This document shows positions 5,682 through 12,493 of a stretch of DNA of 16,561 nucleotides, in pieces (the stretch's first letter is position 1; every line of letters begins with the position of its first letter). The DNA comes from JABWCQ01 sp964587105 (GTDB taxonomy: Bacteria > Electryoneota > RPQS01). A program made the translations under genes and the position numbers. The stretch lies in NCBI GenBank assembly GCA_964587105.1, contig CAZPKG010000030.1:1-16561 (forward strand). Reading direction: 5' to 3'. The notes under the pieces are model-generated. The model worked only from the letters and a program-made list of their open reading frames with translations. It did not search any database and was not told where the DNA came from.

Positions 5682-7154
5682 GTGAAAGGGACGATTGCGA
5701 TTCTCGGATGTTTGTTCGCGGCCTATGCCGCTCCGCTCTTCGCCAACGAAGTGCCGTTGATTTTGGATGAGACGATTCAGATGCCGATGGCGACGCCGTA
5801 TTGGGATGTTGCGCCGACATGGAGCGGAGATTATTACTGGGCGTCGGCAAATGGCGACACACTTGGAGCTTTTGTCAGTTGGGGGAGTGTCAGATTTGGT
5901 GACTTAAATAGGTTGAATCCAAGTGTGGGATTTGGGTGGGTTAACCAAATCACAATCCTTTTCTCCTTGCAAAATGAGATTGTATTCATCGTCAGCCGCG
6001 GAGGAACTTCTTCCCCGCCATGGGTATTTTCGAGTTGTAACGTTGGTGCGTATCGAGTTGCGCCAATTGAAGAGCTGATTCGATATAACCACTTTGTAGG
6101 GCACTATTATACTTTCCCATATACTGAGGTTGTAAGCTATCTTTCGGTCTCAAGCGTATATCCAAACCCATCGCCGCCAGATTTATCTGAAACGGCGATG
6201 GTCAGCGTGAAATACGAGTATTCATATTTAAATCATCGTGATCAATTGTGGGAGCACACCGAGAGTGCTCGAGGCGTTCGATTTTTGAATTTTCTTGATA
6301 CAACTTCGCAGGCAATAAGCATGGGGTATTATTGGAATACCCAAAATACGTCGTGGGCAGGTGGTCAATTCACATCAGTGAGTGGTTGGAATGACACATA
6401 CAATCAAGGAGGTGGCTTCACAAGAGCGTTTTTCAGCAGTTTGTATGAACTTTCACATGGGGAAGAGGGAGTTGAGGGCTACGACCTCGATCACTTTCTT
6501 GTCGCCATGACAACCTTCCATGAACCGAGGAGACCGATTCTCTTGGCACGAGATTGGGCGACTGTTATTGCATTCAATGAAAACAGTGAAACTCTTTGGT
6601 CGATACCCGGAATATCGGGAATTGTGATGGCCGCTTATGTCTTAATTGGGGAGCACACTGAGCAATTTCTCCTAATTGATCAGCAAACTCGTCAATTCAA
6701 TATCGCACTTGCAGAAACGGGCCAAATCTGGGGCCAAACCTCGCCTCTCGACTCTGGCTACTCCGAAATGAAGATCATTGGCCGTTATCACAACGAAACT
6801 CGCCGTCTCGTCGTGCGCTATGGCAGTGAGTTGCGCATCTACCGCTTTGGTGAACCAATATTGGATGCTGACGATGCGCGGCCTGAGCTACCAAGTGAGC
6901 TAAGTTTATCCGCTTATCCTAATCCGTTCAATCCGACTACGAAGATTACGTTTGATTTGCCGAAGGCAACACGGGCGAAGTTGGTGGTGTATGATTTGAA
7001 CGGGCGGTTGGTGCAGACATTGTTGGATGAGCAGATGAGTGGCGGGCACCACGAGTTCGGGTTTGACGGTGCCGCATTGCCGAGCGGAATATATTTTGCT
7101 AGGTTGTCAGCGGGGGACTTGGTGCGGACACAGAAAATGGTGTTGTTGAAATAA
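5682..7154 (+). CDS. Secreted protein with type IX secretion C-terminal tail, function unknown
   Basis: 490 aa starting with GTG at 5682 after a strong GGAGGTG (5671-5677). The N-terminus is a Sec signal peptide: Lys2, a hydrophobic stretch TIAILGCLFAAYAAPLF, and a probable cleavage after FAN or just before. The middle ~370 residues are rich in aromatic residues (W, Y, F), T and S, and match no family I recognise; a YTF/YEY-rich beta-strand pattern suggests a beta fold. The last ~85 residues are a type A T9SS sorting domain: LSLSAYPNPFNPTTKITFDL, then VYDLNGRLVQTLL, then SGIYFARLSAG and KMVLLK. By the family it should be exported to the cell surface. The central coding part (about 5880-6720) is visibly more AT-rich than the signal-peptide and tail ends, which suggests a mosaic origin. 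It is followed 3 nt later by the lipoate ligase-like gene, so the two are probably cotranscribed. Confidence 0.85.
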   Translation: MKGTIAILGCLFAAYAAPLFANEVPLILDETIQMPMATPYWDVAPTWSGDYYWASANGDTLGAFVSWGSVRFGDLNRLNPSVGFGWVNQITILFSLQNEIVFIVSRGGTSSPPWVFSSCNVGAYRVAPIEELIRYNHFVGHYYTFPYTEVVSYLSVSSVYPNPSPPDLSETAMVSVKYEYSYLNHRDQLWEHTESARGVRFLNFLDTTSQAISMGYYWNTQNTSWAGGQFTSVSGWNDTYNQGGGFTRAFFSSLYELSHGEEGVEGYDLDHFLVAMTTFHEPRRPILLARDWATVIAFNENSETLWSIPGISGIVMAAYVLIGEHTEQFLLIDQQTRQFNIALAETGQIWGQTSPLDSGYSEMKIIGRYHNETRRLVVRYGSELRIYRFGEPILDADDARPELPSELSLSAYPNPFNPTTKITFDLPKATRAKLVVYDLNGRLVQTLLDEQMSGGHHEFGFDGAALPSGIYFARLSAGDLVRTQKMVLLK

Positions 7155-7157
7155 TAG

Positions 7158-7793
7158 ATGACCATTCAAGATTACGATTTAGTTGACAACGACTTGTTGA
7201 CCCCGGACGACTCCGCGGGGCGGTTTCTGTTGTGGGTTCCAGAACAGACGTGTGTGGTGATCGGGAGTGGATCGAAGAGTGAGCTGGAGCTGAATGCCGA
7301 AACGATTGAGGCGGACGGTGTTCAGGTTTACAAGCGGAAGACGGGCGGATGTTCGGTGGTGCTGTCACCTGAGATGTGGTGTCTGTCGTGCGCACTCTAT
7401 GGCCGCAAACAGATTCAGTCGAAGGATTACTTTGTGTTGTTCAACAAGGCGGTGTGCGACGCGTTTGCGCGAATTGGTGTAAATGGACTGGCACATCGCG
7501 GGATTTCGGATATTGCTTTAGGTGAAAGAAAGATTGCCGGAACCGCGATTTATCGCAATCGCGATTTGGTGTTTTATCATGCCGTGCTGAATATTGCCGG
7601 GGACATTGATTTGATTTCACGCTATCTGTTGCAGCCGCCACGCGAACCGGACTACCGAGGTGGGAGATCGCATCGGGAGTTTGTGACGTCGCTCCGCGAA
7701 GCGGGGTTTCTGGCGGTGCGGGAGGAGTTTGAAAGAGAGTTTAGGATTGAGTTTAAGAGGATTGTGGAATTATTGACGGTTGTGTATTGCTAA
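7158..7793 (+). CDS. Short lipoate--protein ligase family protein (LplA/LipM superfamily)
   Basis: 211-aa protein with the biotin/lipoate attachment fold. Landmarks are VVIGSGSKSELELN (33-46), the modified RRxGGG motif as KRKTGGCSVVLSP (59-71), and GISDIALGERKIAGTAIYR (115-133), in which Lys125 corresponds to the catalytic Lys133 of E. coli LplA. HAVLN and the PPREPDYR...HREFVTSL segment complete the catalytic domain. The C-terminal accessory domain of E. coli LplA is missing, as in bipartite ligases or in octanoyl/lipoyl transferases, so the exact reaction is open: lipoate ligase, amidotransferase or octanoyltransferase. The GG-Cys65-S-V element is unlike the usual GG(G/R)AVxH. The natural target is the E2 lipoyl domain encoded 2.2 kb upstream (Lys43). 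The ATG is 3 nt after the previous stop, without a clear ribosome-binding site. The gene ends at a hairpin terminator. Confidence 0.82.
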   Translation: MTIQDYDLVDNDLLTPDDSAGRFLLWVPEQTCVVIGSGSKSELELNAETIEADGVQVYKRKTGGCSVVLSPEMWCLSCALYGRKQIQSKDYFVLFNKAVCDAFARIGVNGLAHRGISDIALGERKIAGTAIYRNRDLVFYHAVLNIAGDIDLISRYLLQPPREPDYRGGRSHREFVTSLREAGFLAVREEFEREFRIEFKRIVELLTVVYC

Positions 7794-7806
7794 CCCCCGT
7801 CTGATT

Positions 7807-7824
7807 CCCCCGCTAAAGCGGAGG
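7807..7824. repeat. GC-rich stem-loop downstream of lplA-like gene
   Basis: CCCCCGC and GCGGAGG can pair with one A/C mismatch around a TAAA loop. It lies 14 nt after the lplA-like stop and 14 nt before the main terminator. It may be part of a short interspersed palindrome family; a genome-wide copy count would be needed to say. Confidence 0.35.
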
Positions 7825-7837
7825 AAGGATAGAAACA

Positions 7838-7865
7838 AAAGGCGCACCCAAGTGAGTGCGCCTTT
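7838..7865. terminator. Bidirectional hairpin terminator between convergent genes
   Basis: AAAGGCGCAC (7838-7847) and GTGCGCCTTT (7856-7865) are exact reverse complements around an 8-nt loop. On the minus strand the stem is followed by TTTTGTTTC, a fair T tract; on the plus strand the A/T base of the stem gives only CTTTCG. It lies between the + strand lplA-like gene (stop 7793) and the minus-strand secreted-protein gene (stop 7889), so it probably ends both transcripts, with the better match for the minus strand. Confidence 0.8.
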
Positions 7866-7888
7866 CGTCATTCAATGCGACACTTATG

Positions 7889-9670
7889 CTATTTCATCAG
7901 CACAAGTTTGCTCATTCGTGTCTGTGCTCCGGCTTGAAGCCGTGCGAAATAGATCCCGCTCGCGAGCGCGTTGCCTTCAACCGTGACGCTATGCGAACCG
8001 GAGTTCAGTGAGTTGTTGACAAGCGACTGCACATGTCGGCCTTGAATGTCAATCAGATCAAGCAGAACGTGTTGCGGTCGATCCAACGTGAAACTCAGAG
8101 TCGTCACTGGATTAAATGGATTGGGATATGCCGAAAGGACAAGGGTTGAAGGATAAGGGACAAACTCGTCGGCATCCATTGTGATATCCAATTGGAAGAA
8201 TCCTTCGCCGTTACTTGCTTCGACCGTGTCAATGCCGTCCGTGGCCCACACGCGCCAATGGAAATCGAAGATTTCATCGAGCGGAGTGACCGGGATATCT
8301 ATCTGCAAATTCACGAAATTGTCTGTCACGACCGTGTCGGTGGGAGACACGCCATGCTCGAGATAGTTGTGTTCCAGATGGAAGATATAGTGAATCGGAG
8401 CGCCTTCGGGGTCGTTTGAGGCTGTCCAGTTCATAACAAAGGGTTGGGCAAGACTTGGCATCGTGCTGTCCTGCGGCGTGACGCGCGTGAAACTGCACGG
8501 CGGCATATTGCAGAAATCATTCGACAAACCGTAGAGCAGAATTTCACGTTGGTTACCGGACAAAACGGCGACGCCTGAGGTGACAATTTCATCGAACGAT
8601 GTTATTACCGCGCGATTCGCTTCTTCACTTACAGTATTGCCAACCCATCTAATCCCCACGCTGTCACCACAGGATGAGACATGCAGTGCAAACACGTCGT
8701 TGTCCGTTGTGCTGGTACGCTGGGCGTGTCCGATCAAGTAGTAGCCGTCGTGACCGTCAGGCAAAATCGAGTTTGCAACCGCGGCGCCGGGAATGTCAAA
8801 AGTGAATTTCTTGTGCCAGAGGAGATTGCCTGCGTCATCGGTTTCCATCAGCATGACATCATTGTTCTGGTTTAGGCCGTGTTGGGCGCCGCAAGCGATG
8901 TATCCCAATCCTGACGAACCTTGAAACAAGCCGTGAATTTCGACATTCGCGTCAAACTCGTAGAGATGGTCCCACAATACAGTTCCGGTTGGTCCGAAGA
9001 GCGCCATGCGCGCGGCGCCCGTGCTGTCAAGGATACTGCGACCACCGACAAGATAGTTATTTCCGGCGGTCACGATCATATCATAGGCCGTATCCTCATC
9101 GGGATTTCCGACGCGCGCAGACCATAAACTGTCGCCGTTGGAATTGGTTTTCAATATCCACCAGTCGTGACCTCCTGCGCCGCCCGGCAGTGAATGTGAG
9201 CGGCCTGCAATCACGAAGCCGCCGTCGGGAGCAACATTCACGCTCGTGGCCTGATTCGCAAATTCGTGACCGTATGTACGTGACCAAATGCTGTCACCGT
9301 CCGGATTCACACGCAAGAGCCAATAGTTCTGATCGTTGTTGGCAGGATTTCTGGCCCAACCGCCGCATATAAAGCCGCCGTCGTTGGTTCTTGCAATGTC
9401 AGTAAAGATACTTTGTGAACCGCCTGAATACTGATGACTCCAAGTTGCTTCGCCTGTTGCAGGATTGACCTTAGAAATCCAACCAAATCCCTGTGTGATT
9501 CCGGTTACATCAACGTAACCGCAGGCGACGACGGTGCCGTCATTTGCAAGTGCAACGCCGGTGCCTTGATCTGAATTCTGCGTTCCCGGACTCGATATCC
9601 ACAGCGAATCCATACATTGCGAATAGGCGGTGCTGAATGTTAAGAATAGGAATACGAATACTGCTTTCAT
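7889..9670 (-). CDS. Secreted protein with repeat propeller-like region and type IX secretion tail
   Basis: 593 aa, read on the minus strand from ATG at 9670. This start has AAGGAGAA just upstream and opens a clear signal peptide (MKAVFVFLFLTFSTAYSQ); the open frame continues upstream to 10159, but only by running through the antisense of another gene. The first ~330 residues contain about six repeats with (D/N)GGF(I/V).(A/C)G, WWILK.N..GDSLW and similar, a pattern seen in delta-60/PQQ-like repeat proteins of FCB bacteria. A fibronectin-like stretch follows (SLAQPFVMNWTASNDPEGAP, then FDFHWRVWATDG). The end is a type A sorting domain: LSAYPNPFNPVTTLSFTL, LIDIQGRHVQSLV, SGIYFARLQAG, KLVLMK. 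It is inferred to be delivered to the cell surface by the type IX system. Function is unknown. It is the only minus-strand gene in the window, ends at the shared terminator, and is transcribed away from the thioesterase gene. Confidence 0.88.
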   Translation of the reverse strand: MKAVFVFLFLTFSTAYSQCMDSLWISSPGTQNSDQGTGVALANDGTVVACGYVDVTGITQGFGWISKVNPATGEATWSHQYSGGSQSIFTDIARTNDGGFICGGWARNPANNDQNYWLLRVNPDGDSIWSRTYGHEFANQATSVNVAPDGGFVIAGRSHSLPGGAGGHDWWILKTNSNGDSLWSARVGNPDEDTAYDMIVTAGNNYLVGGRSILDSTGAARMALFGPTGTVLWDHLYEFDANVEIHGLFQGSSGLGYIACGAQHGLNQNNDVMLMETDDAGNLLWHKKFTFDIPGAAVANSILPDGHDGYYLIGHAQRTSTTDNDVFALHVSSCGDSVGIRWVGNTVSEEANRAVITSFDEIVTSGVAVLSGNQREILLYGLSNDFCNMPPCSFTRVTPQDSTMPSLAQPFVMNWTASNDPEGAPIHYIFHLEHNYLEHGVSPTDTVVTDNFVNLQIDIPVTPLDEIFDFHWRVWATDGIDTVEASNGEGFFQLDITMDADEFVPYPSTLVLSAYPNPFNPVTTLSFTLDRPQHVLLDLIDIQGRHVQSLVNNSLNSGSHSVTVEGNALASGIYFARLQAGAQTRMSKLVLMK

Positions 9671-9746
9671 GTGCTTCTCCTTAAGCTGAATATAGGAAGA
9701 TAACACTTTCGCGGCCCTACCGCAAGGGAATCGCCCGCCATTCGAG

Positions 9747-9775
9747 TTGCAAATTTGACCGAAAAAGCCTATACT
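9747..9775 (+). promoter_or_regulatory. Predicted sigma-70-type promoter for the acyl-CoA gene string
   Basis: TTGCAA (9747-9752) and TATACT (9770-9775) are separated by exactly 17 nt in the 147-nt gap between the divergent genes. Transcription would start near 9782, about 35 nt before the thioesterase start. It is the only place in the right half with room for a promoter before the packed gene string. If the organism uses the Bacteroidetes-type -33/-7 consensus instead, this match may be accidental. Confidence 0.45.
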
Positions 9776-9817
9776 TAACAACTTGAAAAATCCTGTCTTA
9801 ACACTTCGTAAGCTCCG

Positions 9818-10273
9818 TTGAAACCAACTCTTACCGTCGGCTCCCGCGCCGAATTCCGGTTCGTCGTCGAGTCGCGCATGACCGTCTATTTTGAAGGACG
9901 GCCCTTGCACCCCTTCTATTCGACCTACTGGCTTACCTACCACTCCGAATATGTTAGCAGGCTGGTACTTGAGCCGCACCTCGATTACGGTGAGGACGGC
10001 ATCGGCACAGGCGTCCACGTCCGGCATCATAATCCAGCCGGAATCGGGCAGGAGATGCTGTTTGTCGCCGAATGCACACGACTCCACGGCAATTATCTCT
10101 TTTGCGAAGTAAAAGCGTTTCAGGGGGACAGATTGATCGGCGACGGCGAGGTGCATCAAGTCGTGCTTTCAAGTGACAAACTCAAAGAGTTGCATCGCCG
10201 CGCCTATTCCGATTGGGGACACGGCGGAGCAGGGTGGGGGATTGAGGATCATCTTTGGGAATTGAAGAAATAG
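9818..10273 (+). CDS. FlK-like hot-dog acyl-CoA thioesterase
   Basis: 151 aa from TTG at 9818. The protein resembles single-domain hot-dog thioesterases of the fluoroacetyl-CoA thioesterase (FlK) type: LTVGSRAEFRFVV, MTVYFEGRPLHPFYST, then DGIGTGVHVRHHNPAGIG, and AFQGDRLIGDGEVHQVVL. Thr36, Glu44 and His70 have the same spacing (8 and 26) as the FlK catalytic residues Thr42, Glu50 and His76, so hydrolysis of a CoA thioester is likely. The substrate is unknown. The ATG at 9878 would remove the first beta strand, so the TTG start is preferred although the ribosome-binding site is weak. It is the first gene of a same-strand set with an EthD protein, three crotonases and an aldehyde dehydrogenase, consistent with CoA recycling or removal of dead-end CoA esters in that pathway. 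Confidence 0.75.
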   Translation: MKPTLTVGSRAEFRFVVESRMTVYFEGRPLHPFYSTYWLTYHSEYVSRLVLEPHLDYGEDGIGTGVHVRHHNPAGIGQEMLFVAECTRLHGNYLFCEVKAFQGDRLIGDGEVHQVVLSSDKLKELHRRAYSDWGHGGAGWGIEDHLWELKK

Positions 10274-10305
10274 AAAATTGAAATAGAAGATTGGAAACAG
10301 ACACG

Positions 10306-10614
10306 ATGATCAACTTCATTGCCTTTTACAAGCATCCTGCGGATGTTGAAGCGTTCGACAAAGCCTATTGGGAGACGCACATTCCGCTGATCAAGAAAGT
10401 TCCGGGTTTGCTCGGCGTGCAGGCCAACAAGTTTTGGCCGGGCAAGGATGCTCCTGCGCCGTATTACATGATGGCCGTGCTCTCGTTCGCGGACAAGGAT
10501 TCGTTCAAAGCAGGCATGAAATCACCGGAGATGGCCGAAGCGGGCGCGAATCTGATGAGCTTTGCCAAGGGGCTCGTGGAGTTTCAAACGGCTGAAACGG
10601 ATTCGCGCGCATGA
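10306..10614 (+). CDS. EthD-family small protein (dimeric alpha/beta barrel)
   Basis: 102 aa with the EthD pattern: MINFIAFYKHPADVEAFDKA at the start, then WETHIPLIKKVPGLLGVQAN and YYMMAVLSFADKDSFKAGM, ending in VEFQ. These ferredoxin-like barrels are small cytoplasmic proteins associated with degradation pathways, acting as isomerases, decarboxylases or accessory factors; EthD itself is needed for ether degradation. No catalytic role can be assigned here. ATG 10306 is preferred over TTG 10291 because MI(N/K) starts the family. Its stop overlaps the first crotonase start by 4 nt (ATGA), so the two are translationally coupled, which suggests a shared step. Confidence 0.8.
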   Translation: MINFIAFYKHPADVEAFDKAYWETHIPLIKKVPGLLGVQANKFWPGKDAPAPYYMMAVLSFADKDSFKAGMKSPEMAEAGANLMSFAKGLVEFQTAETDSRA

Positions 10615-11456
10615 GAAATGATTTCGAATCGCGTCCGGCGGAGAGTTTCAAATTCGAGTACATCAAGTACGAGAAGAAGGGTGCTCGCGCATATGTCACG
10701 TTCAACCGCCCCGACAAGCTCAACTGCGTGCACTATCCGATGCTGAAAGAGTTGTGCGAAGCGTTTGACGACGTGGCGTTTGATGACAAGATTGCCGTGA
10801 TGATTCTTTCGGGAGCAGGCGACCGCGCGTTTTGCACCGGTGCGGATTTGCAGGAGCAACTGCAATTCTTAGACAGGCCGCAGGACTATTGGAAATGGAT
10901 GGGAGCGTTCATTGACGCGCACGAAAAGCTGCGCGCGCTGGGTAAGCCGACGATTGCGCGCTTGAACGGCATCGTGGTCGGCGGCGGAAATGAATTTAAC
11001 ATCAGTTGCGATCTTGCGATTGCCGCCGACGATATTTACATTCGGCAAGTCGGCGCGGCGCATGGTTCGGTGGCTGCCGCCGGCGCATCGCAATTTCTCC
11101 CCATCATCGTCGGCGACCGCCGCGCTCGCGAAATCCTGATGTTGTGTGAAGAGATACCCGCGAAGAAGGCGCTTGAATGGGGATTGGTAAATCAGGTTGT
11201 GCCGCGTGCGGAGCTTGACAAGGCCGTTGATGAGATGGCCACCAAACTCGAGAACAAATTGCCTGAGTGTATGCGCTATCTGAAGACGCAGCTCAACTAT
11301 TGGCGCGATTCATCGTGGTCACAGACGATTCAGCATGCGCGCGATTGGCTCGGCGTGCATTCCAGTTCGCCAGAAGTTCGCGAGGCCGTAACGGCGTTTA
11401 ACGAGAAACGCAAACCGGATTACAAAAAAATGCGGGACAGATTGGTGAAGAAGTAA
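10611..11456 (+). CDS. Enoyl-CoA hydratase/isomerase family protein, MenB/BamA-like
   Basis: 281-aa crotonase-fold enzyme with oxyanion-hole segments AFCTGADL (73-80) and NGIVVGGGNEFN (119-130). Of the two hydratase glutamates, the first is present (Glu128) but the second position, 20 residues later, is Gly148. The segment RQVGAAHGSVAAAG followed by IVGDRRAREILMLCEEI resembles MenB-type dihydroxynaphthoyl-CoA synthases and ring-opening hydrolases of the BamA type rather than simple hydratases; MenB has GS(F)D where this has GSVA. The C-terminal SSSPEVREAVTAFNEKRKPDY also fits those groups. A C-C bond-forming or -cleaving reaction, or a hydrolysis of a cyclic CoA ester, is therefore possible; a simple hydration is less likely. 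It overlaps EthD by 4 nt. No other menaquinone gene is visible, so menB is not assigned. Confidence 0.85.
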   Translation: MRNDFESRPAESFKFEYIKYEKKGARAYVTFNRPDKLNCVHYPMLKELCEAFDDVAFDDKIAVMILSGAGDRAFCTGADLQEQLQFLDRPQDYWKWMGAFIDAHEKLRALGKPTIARLNGIVVGGGNEFNISCDLAIAADDIYIRQVGAAHGSVAAAGASQFLPIIVGDRRAREILMLCEEIPAKKALEWGLVNQVVPRAELDKAVDEMATKLENKLPECMRYLKTQLNYWRDSSWSQTIQHARDWLGVHSSSPEVREAVTAFNEKRKPDYKKMRDRLVKK

Positions 11457-11470
11457 GGGACCAAATAACT

Positions 11471-11701
11471 ATGCCAAGCTTGCCTGTACTCTACCTGCCG
11501 CTTGTTGATCATGTGCGTGCATTTGTTCCGCAAATTGGTTGGATTGACCTACACTCAAAGCAGATTGAGGAAGCGGAAGAAGAATTGAGCGCACTTCTAC
11601 CGGACATGGTTCGAGAGTACATTTCCCAAAATGGCGCGTTTCCTGATGTAACAGATGATGATTTGCCGATAGTGAAGCGACTTCACATTAAAACAGAATG
11701 A
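11471..11701 (+). CDS. Small acidic protein of unknown function (76 aa)
   Basis: No family recognised. The protein has a hydrophobic start (MPSLPVLYLPLVDHV), then an acidic helical stretch rich in Glu (KQIEEAEEELSALLPDMV) and a C-terminal DVTDDDLPIVKRL. There is no signal peptide with a basic N-terminus, so a cytoplasmic location is likely. AAGGGA at 11455-11460 is placed for the ATG at 11471, 14 nt after the first crotonase stop, and its own stop overlaps the second crotonase start by 4 nt. This tight coupling on both sides is the main evidence that it is real and functions with the crotonases, perhaps as a small partner protein; that role is speculation. Confidence 0.65.
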   Translation: MPSLPVLYLPLVDHVRAFVPQIGWIDLHSKQIEEAEEELSALLPDMVREYISQNGAFPDVTDDDLPIVKRLHIKTE

Positions 11702-12474
11702 CAGATCTAAAATTTCTAAAACTCGAACGCGATGGGTACGTCGCCACAGTCGCGCTAAATCGTCCGAAGCAGCTCAATGCGCTCAATATGGCGCTGATGG
11801 ATGAACTTGTCGCGACGCTTGAAGAGCTTGACGGCGACGACGAAATTCGCGCGATTGTGTTGACGGGCGATTCGCGCGCGTTTGCCGCGGGTGCGGACAT
11901 CATGGAAATGGCGGATGCGGATTCGACTGAAATGCTGCGCCGGGATCAGTTCGCCAAGTGGGACAGGATTCGCAAAATCAAGAAGCCGATTATTGCGGCG
12001 GTGTCGGGGTTCGCGCTTGGTGGCGGATGCGAGTTGATGATGCACTGTGATATGGTCATCGCGAGCGAAACCGCGCAATTCGGTCAGCCGGAAATCAAAA
12101 TCGGCGTCATGCCCGGCGCGGGCGGGACACAGCGGCTCACACGTACGGTCGGCAAAGCGCGCGCAATGGAGATGGTGTTGACCGGAAAATTCATCGGCGC
12201 GAAGCAGGCCGAAGCGTGGGGTTTGGTCAATCGCGTCGTCCCGATCGAAGTGTATCTGACTGAGGCTCAGAAACTCGCACGCGAAATCGCGCAGATGTCA
12301 CCCATTGCGGTGCGATTGGCCAAAGAGGCTGTGCTGAAGAACTACGAGTCCTTCCTGACCGGCGGCCTTGAATTTGAACGCAAGAATTTTTATCTGCTTT
12401 TTGCCACCGAAGATCAGAAGGAAGGCATGAAAGCGTTTATCGAAAAGAGACCGGCTAAGTTTACGGGGAAGTGA
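11698..12474 (+). CDS. Enoyl-CoA hydratase (classical crotonase)
   Basis: 258 aa, the usual length. Both catalytic glutamates are present: Glu112 in GGGCELMMHCD and Glu132 in QPEIKIGVMPGAGGTQRL, matching Glu144/Glu164 of rat mitochondrial crotonase in spacing. Oxyanion-hole segments are AFAAGADI (61-68) and FALGGG. It should hydrate trans-2-enoyl-CoA to 3-hydroxyacyl-CoA in fatty-acid or aromatic (PaaF-like) beta-oxidation. The PaaF role is possible given the PaaG-like paralogue 0.7 kb downstream, but the substrate range is not readable. It is coupled to the 76-aa gene upstream by a 4-nt overlap. Confidence 0.93.
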   Translation: MTDLKFLKLERDGYVATVALNRPKQLNALNMALMDELVATLEELDGDDEIRAIVLTGDSRAFAAGADIMEMADADSTEMLRRDQFAKWDRIRKIKKPIIAAVSGFALGGGCELMMHCDMVIASETAQFGQPEIKIGVMPGAGGTQRLTRTVGKARAMEMVLTGKFIGAKQAEAWGLVNRVVPIEVYLTEAQKLAREIAQMSPIAVRLAKEAVLKNYESFLTGGLEFERKNFYLLFATEDQKEGMKAFIEKRPAKFTGK

Positions 12475-12493
12475 ATCAGTTGGAAGTCAGGTT

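Noticed and set aside
9671..10159. N-terminal extension of the minus-strand secreted protein, giving a 756-aa reading frame.
   Set aside because: The signal peptide and an AAGGAG ribosome-binding site point clearly to the ATG at 9670. The extension runs antisense through the thioesterase gene and lacks secretion features.
10265..10300. Short direct repeat of ATTGAAGAAATAGAA-like sequence between the thioesterase and EthD genes.
   Set aside because: Short, AT-rich and imperfect; likely chance, with no regulatory reading.
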